DNA from: Edaphochlamys debaryana
Taxonomy: Eukaryota; Chlorophyta; Chlorophyceae; Chlamydomonadales
Assembly: GCA_016858145.1 (NCBI GenBank)
Contig: JAEHOE010000075.1
Span: 310,001 to 374,000 of the forward strand
Reading direction: 5' to 3'
DNA: 64,000 nucleotides
The notes below the pieces were generated by a model. It had not been told where the DNA came from, did not search any database, and was given only the letters and a program-made list of their open reading frames with translations. Positions 54,893 to 64,000 of this stretch are shown here, piece after piece. A program made the position numbers and the translations under genes. Position 1 is the stretch's first letter, and every line of letters begins with the position of its first letter.

Positions 54893-57800
54893 TGTGCGGC
54901 GTCCTTTGGAGTATAGTCACTGGCTACACAACAAGTTGTGGGAAAAGTCGAGCGACGCAAGTCTTGATGGGGCCGCGCGGACACGCAAAACACACGGCCG
55001 GCCCGGCGGCCCCCCTCTGGCTTGGGTTTCGCCTACCCACGCCGCCCCACCTTCTCGTGTCGGTGTCGTTACTCACATACTCTTGGCGCCCCATGCGCAA
55101 GGGTTTTGGGACCTTTGCCTGCACTACAGGTCCTAGACTTGCCCTGGACCACCTGCCGAATGAATGAGCGAGGCGGTGCCTTGCAAGGGCTCCTGACGCC
55201 TGAGCAACCTTGGGGACTCAACCCCCCCACGGCTGGGAGCTTGAGGTCATCTTGCGGACATGGCATGCCCCTCGTGTGATGGCAGGCGCAAGCACCCTGC
55301 CAGCAGCATCGTGGAGCTTGCAGGGGCACCGGCCGCTGCCGGCCGCGAGCGCGACCCTTGGCACCCTGACGGATGCGTCGGCGGCCAGCCACTACTGCTG
55401 TCGAGCGCACTTCTAGCACCAATGCAGTATGAGTGCACGCAAGGAGCGAGGGAGGCAGGCGCCTAAGGAGCGAGGCGCGGAGATGCTTACACGGGCATGG
55501 CGCCTCGGCGCATGGACCAGCACCTCCCGCCATGCTGCCACCAGCCACCGCAGAGCCTGACCCCACGTGCCAGTGGGCCAACTCGAGCTAGGCCCAGCAG
55601 GCACGGCATGCCATAGCACACCCTGAGCAGCAGAACCATTGACCAGCAGCGTTCACGAACGACACGAACCACTCGGTGGGGAACCCGCCAGCCGGCGGCC
55701 AACAACAGCGTGCGCGCGCATTCCCTTGAGCTTGTACAGAGCGCTTCCAACTCAAGTGGAGCGGCTGTGCTCGACATGGCGCATGCCCAAAGGTTTGCAA
55801 TCCTGGGGACAGCCAAGTAGCGGCCTGGTGTACGTCAGTCCTGGCGTGCAGAGTTGCAACGTGAGCGCCATCACTTGCCCAAGAGAGTGATCTGCCCGCC
55901 AACCCCAGTACAACAAGGCTCAACACCGGACTACCACTGAAACGGTAGCAACAAGGTGGCCAAAAGGACCAGAGCAACATGGTGATCGAGGTAAGCCAGG
56001 TCATATACCGGTATACACGGCATGCTGCGAGTGTGCCTGGGGCATGAGCGCACGCAAGGCGGCACCCAACTGTACAACCAACCAACCGAGGCCAAACAGA
56101 ATCATGCATGCACACGGTCTCGAGCACCATGCGTGCTTGAAAGGGTCCCCAGAAGAGAAGGTAGGGGCCGTACACAACGGATGAAACGTAACCGATTCGA
56201 TCAACCATATGCCCGTCCTCTGGCACACGCCCGCTCACAGGCTTGATCGGTGCGCCTACGTGGCGCATGGCCCGGGCACGCGTCAGCCTGAGCCCTAACA
56301 ACGTGTGGCCTGTGGCTAGCTAGCGTGCCAAGCAAGACTCCTGTAGCAACGCTATTGCCCTCATTGAAGATGCACGCGAAACACCGAGAAACGGGTTCAC
56401 CTCACAACCCCTAACGAAGCCGAGCCACGTCCGTACTACGAATGCACGCGTGGGTGGCACTTAGACCTAGCCAGCGGGCCATCTATCGGTAGCCCAGGCC
56501 ACCCCACAGACACCCAGACAAGCAGCGGGCACGAACCTCGAACTCGCCCAACAAGACGAGCACGCCAACCACTTCTAACGCACCTCAGCCACGCAACTAC
56601 ACCACGCGTGCCGCATCAATAAACCGAACTGGGGTGACGCGTCAATCCAATGTACACAAACCGCAAGAGACCCCCACGCGCCATGCTTGCCGTACTTTGC
56701 TTGCTGGCAACATGACACTCACACCGAGGGGTGCAACCCACCCTCGCCCACCCCGTCCTTGCCAGGGGACCAGAGCCCGCTGGGGCCCCTTGCCACCCAC
56801 ACCGAGAGGGCTTGCACGCAAATCATGCATATGCTTGAAACGGGCGGGGGCCCAACAGATCGCAAGCCAACGCATGCACGCAGACAAAACCGGCTAAGCA
56901 GGACACAGGTAGCATCCTCAAGCGACGGAGCGGGAAAGAATGGCAATCTTGTCAAGCAGGCTCAGATGAATCACCGCAGGTGCTTGCCCACTGCCTCCGT
57001 GCCTGCCTCCGCGTCATCCCGGGCTGCATCGCCCACCCAGTACCCAACCACCAACCAATAAGCGCATGCCTAAATCAACACAGATGAATGCATCCTTCAC
57101 TCCATCCACAAGTGTAGAACGGCCTCCAAACAACATGCAATTAGGATCGTGCACAAAATGCTTAAAAGAAGTAGTCAACCGCACGCACGTGTGCACGTGC
57201 CGGCGGCGCACAGCCGGCCCCGGGCACACCAGGGCCCGAACAAACCGCAATCCGGCTCCTTGATACCCACAACTACTACCGTGCAACAGACTAAGCCATT
57301 GCCCGCCACTTCAAAAGTACCCAGCGTCCCAGCCCCACCCTTTCATTCACAGCCCCACACCTCCATTCAAGAGGATTCCAAACAAGCCCCCGGGGCAGTA
57401 CGGAGCCCGACTCTTGCTGGCTCGTGCAGCGCCTCAACAGTGTGACGGCAGCTTTCAAGAACCAGCAGAGCCTCGTAGATAATCATCAGGTACCAAATCT
57501 CGCGCCCTAAGCAGGCGGCGCCCCACCAGTTCCTTCGTCTTAAAGGAGCGCAGCAGCCGGGAGCAGCAAAGCGCGGCCTACGTGTTACGCGCTTGCCTGC
57601 CACGGCCTGCGGCCGAAGGCAGTCCAAGCTGAGGGTCAAAAGAACAACGCCGGGCGCTCCCAGAGGTGGAGCTTGAACCCCCATACTACAGAGATGGACC
57701 GTGGATGTCGTTTGGGTGGGGAGATCAATGAGGTTTCCAGATCAAGGTTCCTGTCCAACATATAGCCGCACAACCCGACACACATACAGTACAACACGAC

Positions 57801-58337
57801 AGCCAAAGGTAAGGGGCCCTTTAAACCTACACCAGCTCGCCTGAAGCTCGCAGCCAGATGCGAGGGCAATACGAACGCACCCGATCTAAATCCCAAAGGG
57901 CCATCACGGTGCGGCCCTCCCGCCCACCCTGCCCGCACGAGCCAGGCGGCGGCGAGTGCCGCTAGACTACATTTACGCATAACAACCGGCCAGCGCCCTT
58001 ACGGCGTCGGCAGGCGGATGAAGGACAGGGTGGAGGCTCTGAGGCGCTGGCCGTTGCCCAAGCCCTCCTAAGTCTCTGGCGGCCCCCCGCTCTGGTCCAC
58101 ACCCAGAGAGGCCGGAGCGGAGCCGTCGGACCGAACAACTGCTAAACGACGGCCGCGGCCCCACCGGTCAGGCAGGTCAAAGCACGGGCCTCGTGACGAC
58201 CTTCCCCCTCCTGCGGGAGTCTCTCTCAATGGGATGAAGCTTCGGTCTTCAGTCTCTCTCTCAGGCCTCCAATTGATGGCCGCATCCGTCCATGAATGAA
58301 GCTCCGTAGCCGAGGCGCAACACGGCCTGAAAAGGCC
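54893..58337. other. Gene-poor, lower-G+C stretch
   Basis: No convincing gene lies in 3.4 kb. The sequence is visibly less G+C-rich than elsewhere, with many CAA/AAC words. The last part should include the 3' UTR of the gene ending at 58338. A TTACA (TGTAA on the - strand) lies at 55487-55491, too far to assign. The longest open frame (- strand, ~55588-56301) starts without an ATG and shows no domain. Confidence 0.5.
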
Positions 58338-61236
58338 TCAAAACGCGCCGTGGCTTGTCGGCAGCTGCAGCCGCGGGAGCTTGGCGGGGGCAGGGAGGCC
58401 CCAGCAGGCGTCGGCGGACGACGCAGCCAGGCGGTCCACGTCAGCATCGCCCCAACCGACCAGCCCCTCGGAAGCAGTTACGACGCCGACCCCGTGACCG
58501 CTCGTGCGGGCGGCCTGGAAGGGCATGAGGCCCGCCGAGGCGCCGCCGGCGCAGCACGCGCCGTACACGAGGTTGTCGGCGACGTACGACTGGCCGCTGT
58601 ACGATGGGACCCTGCTGGACAGGATCGACGCCGTGCCGTACGATGAATCCATGGCGTTGTACATGCTCTCCGCCACGTGGCTGCTGTTGTAGCCGTACGG
58701 CGCCAGGCCGCCGGGTGGGGTGCCGCTGCGGGCGGGGACGAAGGCGGAGGCGGCGAGAGGCGCGGCAGGGGCCTGGGGCTCGGGCTCCAGGGCGGCGAAG
58801 GGCAGGTCCAGGGGCCCGTCCTCGGCGACGAACTCTGCGGGGGCGTAGGGCAGGAGACAGGCGGGGCGGCGCTTTCAGGTCAGGTTGCACAAGATAAAAC
58901 GGCCCAGGACCCGCTGAATCCGGATCGCGGTTGCGTGTGAAGGTCCACGAACTGGCAAAGCCTGCACAGCTCGCATGACGTGCAAACCAGCCGCACCGGC
59001 GCTCACCTGCGTACAGCGCCGCGAGGCCGTCGCTGGTGCTGCGGGGGCGCCCGGCAGCGGCGTCGGGGGCGCAGCTGGGGCCGCTGAAGGAGGAGCCGGC
59101 GGAGGCAAAGGAGGGGGCGGGCTCGGGCACCGGCACGGGGTGGCATGGCTCGCCGCAGGAGCCGGAGCGGGAATGCGCTGCGGGGATGCGGGGGTAAGAG
59201 GGCCAAGCAGGGACGGGTCAGCAGAGGACAGATGGAGCCAGGTGAACTCGCTCCCGCTTCCTGTGGCAGGACCAGCGGTGTGGGGGGCTGTGCGTGCCGG
59301 GCACCTGGACCCCTCTCACCCTTCCGCACAGCACGAGTGGGGCCGAACCAGCCCGCGGAGTCGGAAGCCTCCGAGTCGACGGCGGCGGGGCTGTCCGGCT
59401 CCGAGCCGGCGGCGGCGGCGGCAGCATCCTCGCGCTGGCGCTTGGACACGAGGCGCCGCAGGCTGAGCGACGGCGCCGCCGGCGCGTACCCCACCGCGCC
59501 GCTGAGCCCGCTGCTGCCGCTGCCGCTGCGCTCCCCGACACCGCCGATGCGCCGGATCACAACCGGCGGCGGCGGCGCAGCGGGGCCCACGCGCCGAATC
59601 ACGACTGGCGGCCGCGGCGGCGGCTGCGTTGCCTGGCGGCGGCCGCGGGCGGTGGCGGTCGCAGAGGAGCGCGGCGGCGACGCGGGCAGCGCGGGCGACT
59701 CCGCCGAGGCTCCGCTGGTCGCGGACTGCGCCTTGACCGGCCTGGCCTTCTCCTTAAGCGCCTGCCTGGCGGCGGCGGCGGCAGCGGCGGCTGCAGCAGC
59801 GGTCGCGGCGGCCGCGGCGGCGGCGGCTGCAGCTGCGGCGGCGGCGGAAGCCTTGGCGGCGCTGTCGTCCGCGTCGTCGTCGTCGGCGGCCGCGGCCCCC
59901 GGCGCGGGCTCCGGCCTGAGCTTGATGGCGGCCTCCGAGGTGGGGGGGTTGCGGGCGTAGTGCCCCAGGGCCAGGGGCAGCCAGATATGGGCGGAGGAGC
60001 GCTTGGGCTCGTCGTGGTACCTGTAGGGGGGGGGAGGGGAGGAGGGGGAGGGGGGAGATGCGTGGAGTGCGTGGAATGCCGTAGCGCGTCACAGCGGCAG
60101 TACTGCAGGCCCTGCGGTGTGCCCCTCGGCAACCGGGCTTTCAAAGCACATCTGTAACCCGGTAATGGAGACAGCCCTATCCCCCGCTCACTTGATCTCG
60201 AAGCGGCACGAGGCGGGGTCGAAGCCGCGGATGGTGGCCGCACGCCACTCGCCCCAGCCCGCGTAGGCGTTGGGCGGGGGCGGCGGGCTGAGCTTCTGCG
60301 CCTCCCGCGCCTCCCGCTCCGCCGCCACCGCCGCGTCCGCCGCCGAGGTGACGCCCGACCACCAGAACCTGAGGGGGGGGGAGAGGGGGGGGATTGTGGG
60401 GAAGGAAGGAGGCAAGGGGGGCTGGTGACGGGGCGACTAGGGCTCCGCAAGCCTCGGGGTACGTGCCGGGTTACGTAAGCCGCACCGCAGGGGGCGAGCT
60501 GTAACGCGGCAATAACGGTACGTCGGGGCCGGTGGGAATGCAGGCACTCACACGTTGAGCTGCCGCCGGCGCAGAGCGTCACCCCCGAGCGCCTCACTCC
60601 TGGAGCGGAGCCAGGTGGAGAGCGGGACCTGCGACGGGCGCGTCAGCGGCTGGTTTCGGAGTTGAGGCAAATGAGTCAGGGGCTGGTTTCGGAGTTAAGC
60701 AGAAACGGGCCCGGGCGATCTTGATATCGTGTGCCATATCTGGTATGGTGGTTGACTGTGCCCAAATGTCGCGCATGTTCGCAGCGGCTGGTTACGGATT
60801 GGAATGCTTAGGAAGCGGGGGCGGCACGTTTTGCGGCGGGCGCCGCGACCGCTACGAAAACGGTATGCTGCAGCGCCCTGGCACGGTTCAGGCTGGCACC
60901 CGTTGTGTGGCAGACGCTCTTCACAGCTGCTCAGCGTAACGGGAGGGCCGCAAGGGGCCGCAAGCTCTGGAGGGGCCGCGAGACCACCGTGCCGAAGGGT
61001 TTGCGGCTCATGCAAGCAAGTTGGGTCGTTTTGCGCGAAAAGGATATCTCACGACACAAAGGCTACCCGGGCTGTTGCCAGAACTGGCAGCGCAACATGC
61101 CGGACGGGAAACAACTTGCGTTAAAGTACCAACTTACCTTGCTGTGCGGGTTGGACTCGCTGTCCTCCTCAATGAGCACCTCTTCCAGGGTGGCTGCCTT
61201 GTGTCCCGCGTGCGCGACCCAGTCGGCGAGAGCCAT
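58338..61236 (-). CDS. Ala-rich nuclear-looking protein with possible Tudor-like segment
   Basis: Six exons splice in frame to 573 aa: 61236-61138, 60628-60552, 60368-60192, 60020-59320, 59177-59007 and 58834-58338. The start MALADWVAHAGHKAA is the first ATG giving a continuous product; the frame stays open further upstream to 61662. Residues ~95-140, across an exon join, read 'WGEWRAATIRGFDPASCRFEIK' (split here: WGEWRAATIRGFDP then SCRFEIK) and YHDEPKRSSAHIWLPL. This W..A.I....F.I.Y.D......L layout is like a Tudor/Agenet barrel, though short of proof. Next come DDDDADDSAAK, an Ala run of about 25, a twice-repeated PPVVIRR(V/I)G motif, a basic patch (RRLVSKRQRED), and a Ser/Gly-rich tail with no known domain. 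Role unknown; chromatin reading is an inference only. Confidence 0.7.
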
Positions 61237-63337
61237 CACCCGTCCTCCCGCACGAGCCGACGCCAGCGGCTTGCAGCGACACGTAGTGCAATGACATGCC
61301 ACGACGATAGAGTGAAAACCAGCGCCATTAGCAGATACTACGCTTGCAGTCGCGGAGCCGACAAAAAGTTTGCTCGTCGGCAGGTTCGCGGCCCAGGGCA
61401 GGGCGCCTAGTTCTGTCCACATTGTTTGTGTGCTATGGGAAACTACTCTACTGCACGGACATCGAGGCGAGATTACTATGTGCGAAAGTATCGCGGCGCA
61501 GGACCGAGCCCTTGCAACCTTAGGGTCTGCCCCGTGGTCCCGATGCCGATGCCACCGAAACGGCCCACTCCGATGCCCAAACAACGACTCTGAGGCAGAG
61601 AACGATGAAACAGCGCATTGGCTGTTGTCGGGAGCGGTCCCAGGGTAAATGTTCATGCGCAACCGACAGGTGCGAACTCTTCGACCGCCGCAGGCCGCCC
61701 CGGATCACCCCCTTCGGTCGCTTCCCGGCGCTTCTCCCCAGCGCGGGCGCCTGATTATGAAGCTGGCTTGAAAGATGAAGGGAGGGCGGGGCATCCAACA
61801 CATGCATGCTGCCTGACACACCGTCCGGGCGAGTAAGATGCGCACCTCCCCGCCCGACCTTCGGCCCCGGTTACGCTGGCATCATGGGCATCCCAGCGCG
61901 CCCTTGCGAGCCCACGCTCGCAAGCGCAACCTGCCACTATCGCCCTGCGCTTGGCCAAGGATACGAGCCGTAGCCGTCAAGGCAGCCGCGCCCTCCCGGC
62001 TCGTAACCCTGCCCCCCGGCCAACCTGCTATCGCCGTTCCGACGTGCTCCTAGCGTGAGCTCCCGGACAGCAGGGGGCAGCGAGCAGCTCATTCACCTGC
62101 GCTGGCTGCCACAAAACCCCCTGGGTATCTCCTGGCGGGATCCCTGGAATGGCGGGGTGGTGGGGCCGAGGGCAGGACCTGGGACACCGCCAGCGGGCAG
62201 GACCCCCCTAGCTGGAACGTGTGCACAGGCAGGGGAAGGCCGTCATCTCTGCCCGTCTTGTGCCGCCGTTGGGTCTGTAAATATCTTCAAGGGCGAGGGG
62301 GTGCCGTACGCGACGTGGAGTGAGGCAGGTGCCCTCCTCATGGCCCCAAACCACAGCCCGTCTCCCACTCACGCCCCCCCCCCTCGGTCCCGGCCCCTGT
62401 GGCCACGACGCGCTGGCGTCTGCCACAGACGCACAGGATGACATACCGGTACGCCGCCACTACTCTCTGAGACGGGAACGCCTGGAAGACTACGCACGGG
62501 TAGCCCGTTGGCCCTAGGGTTCGTGAGGTTGGGTGCTCACATGTGTTGGCATGTCCGGCCCGTTGACGTGGGGTGATTCAAGTCAACTGGACTTGTTGTG
62601 AAGATCTCGTGTTGTCCCATGAACCTCTGAAGACATCTTGCGTGTCCTTGCGGGCGGTCAACACCAACATGGACGAGCAATCATAACGATCAGTCGTCGG
62701 CCGTCGGGCTTGCGCGGCGCGCTCTGTGGTACACCTTGATAATCAGGCAGGCCCGAGGCCCCACCAACTTGCCACGACGTCGTGACCCCGCACAACACCT
62801 CCATCACCACCGCAAAACCGCACATATGTACTCATAATCCATGCAATACCAAATATTCCAGGGTGGCGTGAATGCAGTGTAGCGCCCCCTCACGCCCCGT
62901 TGTCTCTAATAATCCCTGCGGCGCGGGGTACGAGCCCTGTGTACAGCATTACGGTGCCATTATCTTACGGTACATTAAAACGCTCATACAGCCCCGCTGT
63001 ATATGCTACCTCCCCTGGGACGCAGACTCTCACCGGGCCGGGCTTCTACCCCCACGTGCCCTGCCGCTCGCCCCCGCCTGCCCCACCTACCCGCACAAGC
63101 TCCAAGCACGTGCCCCCGCCCGCCACAGGTCCCACACAAGCTCCGGAGGGGGGCCCCCGCGCCGCCAAAAGACCGGCCCGCCTCCCCCTACTAGCTACTG
63201 CACCCACCCACCTGCGTCCCTCTGCTGCTCCTCTTGCCTGCCCCTTGACCGCCCCTGTCTCCCTGCCTCCCGGTCTGTCGCCCCGTCCTCACACGACCGC
63301 TACCCACCCCCCACCCGAGCCCCCCGCCCCAACCCGC
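61237..63337. other. Intergenic region
   Basis: Upstream of the 573-aa gene and downstream of the last partial gene, both on the - strand. It holds short featureless frames only. The part nearest 63338 is C-rich (ACCCACC/CCGCC words), as expected for a transcribed - strand 3' flank. No repeat or RNA gene was recognised. Confidence 0.45.
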
Positions 63338-64000
63338 TCACACCGCCACCCCCGCCTCCCGCTTGGCCTCCTCCCGCGCCCCCACCTCCAACAGCAGGAT
63401 GAGGCCCCCCAGGCGGCTGCGGGTGGCGGCCACCACGCCGTCGCAGGCAAAGGCCTGGGGGGCGGGGAGGGGATCCAGGAGCGGGGGTGTGAGGTGGGTG
63501 GGGGTGCAGGGGGACCATGCGCAGCGCCACACGGTACTGCAGGCAAGGACACATGCACCCAGCGTCCATGCTTGGACCCAGCCCTCCCCCATTACCCTTG
63601 TTGCAACGCACCCGAACACGCCACCTGCCACACCCTGGGGCACACGCCCAGCCCCGTGAGGCCCAACCCTCGACCCCGGCCCCGCGCGCACCGCAATGCC
63701 TTCGCCCAGGAAGAGGGGCAGCCCCCTTCCAAGGCACGTGTACCCCCACCCCTCAACCCCCTGCACCTCCTCCTCGCAGGAGCCCCACCTTGATCTCGTT
63801 GGCCGGGAAGAACGGCAGGCCCAGGTCCACCGCCGGCGCGGCGGGGTCCTCTCGGCACGTGGGCGAGGCGGGTAGGCAGCCGGAGAAGTCGGGGCCGGCG
63901 GAGGGGCCGGCGGGGGCGGAGGAGCCCGAGCCCGCCTGCCCCCCGGCCCCGCGCCAGGCCAGCCAGCGGGCGGCGCGGCGCCAGGCCTTGGGGGTGCGGG
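63338..64000 (-). CDS. Unidentified protein, C-terminal part only
   Basis: Two exons are visible: 64000-63789 (continuing outside the window) and 63454-63338 (stop TGA). They join in phase 0 to about 108 aa. The sequence reads RTPKAWRRAARWLAWRG, a Gly/Ser/Pro-rich loop, VDLGLPFFPANEIK, then AFACDGVVAATRSRLGGLIL and EEAKREAGVAV at the end. The pieces around the intron are well conserved in style (hydrophobic helix RSRLGGLILLLEVGAREEA), but no family was recognised. The upstream part is needed for a call. Confidence 0.55.
   Translation of the reverse strand, partial: PAPPRPGAAPPAGWPGAGPGGRRARAPPPPPAPPPAPTSPAAYPPRPRAERTPPRRRWTWACRSSRPTRSRWGSCEEEVQGVEGWGYTCLGRGLPLFLGEGIAVRAGPGSRVGPHGAGRVPQGVAGGVFGCVATRVMGEGWVQAWTLGACVLACSTVWRCAWSPCTPTHLTPPLLDPLPAPQAFACDGVVAATRSRLGGLILLLEVGAREEAKREAGVAV

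Noticed and set aside
55588..56301. Long - strand open frame with hydrophobic stretches in the gene-poor block
   Set aside because: The reported start is not ATG, the hydrophobic parts look random, and no exon partners or motifs were found. A - strand TGTAA about 100 bases past its stop is probably chance.
57636..57980. - strand frame starting MRKCSLAALAAAWLVRAGWAGG, like a signal peptide
   Set aside because: The remainder shows no domain or cysteine pattern, and it lies where the 3' UTR of the 573-aa gene is expected.
61237..61662. N-terminal extension of the 573-aa gene
   Set aside because: The frame is open, but the extension has no domain-like sequence, while MALADWVAHAGHK is a natural start; left as a remote alternative.

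Overview
This window is eukaryotic nuclear DNA, most likely from a chlorophyte green alga of the Chlamydomonadales/Volvocales type. The signs are very high G+C, genes cut into many short exons by C- or G-rich introns with GT(GC)-AG borders, proline-rich SPPP/PPSP linkers in secreted proteins, alanine- and glycine-rich low complexity, and TGTAA (the volvocine poly(A) signal) a few hundred bases past three of the stop codons. The species cannot be named from the sequence. Nine protein-coding loci are supported, seven of them complete from start to stop. No tRNA, rRNA, CRISPR array or intact transposon was recognised. All gene models were spliced by hand; reading-frame phase was checked at every intron except inside the lectin/RCC1 gene, where some exon borders are approximate.

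Region 1 (1-24.4 kb, + strand) holds two large modular genes for probable secreted proteins. The first (5' end outside the window, stop at 8054) carries a LamG-like domain, a Cys/DxDG repeat section and about seven PAN/Apple-like modules, mostly one module per exon, with 13 consecutive phase-1 introns. The second (10672-24353) encodes a signal peptide, two bulb-lectin-like blocks, proline-rich spacers and two Cys-rich seven-bladed RCC1-type propellers. The second propeller arose by duplication of about 13 exons inside the gene.

Region 2 (25.4-44.7 kb) holds a divergent pair sharing a 655-bp promoter interval: a membrane-anchored U-box/armadillo ubiquitin ligase on the - strand (32101-25438, 18 exons, 718 aa) and cohesin SMC1 on the + strand (32757-44139, 30 exons, 1382 aa). 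SMC1 has all ATPase motifs plus large low-complexity insertions. Both genes have degenerate copies of exon ends in the adjacent introns.

Region 3 (45-64 kb) holds a single-repeat MYB-like gene (+), an F-box-like/ankyrin gene (-), a 134-aa unnamed gene (-), a 573-aa nuclear-looking gene with a possible Tudor-like segment (-), and the 3' end of an unidentified gene (-). Between them, 55-58 kb is a gene-poor and less G+C-rich stretch. A short repeat with two predicted hairpins occurs three times in the window (8.3, 17.8 and 49.6 kb). The first two genes plausibly act together outside the cell, in wall, matrix or recognition. The remaining genes look like unrelated nuclear or cytosolic housekeeping and regulatory genes.
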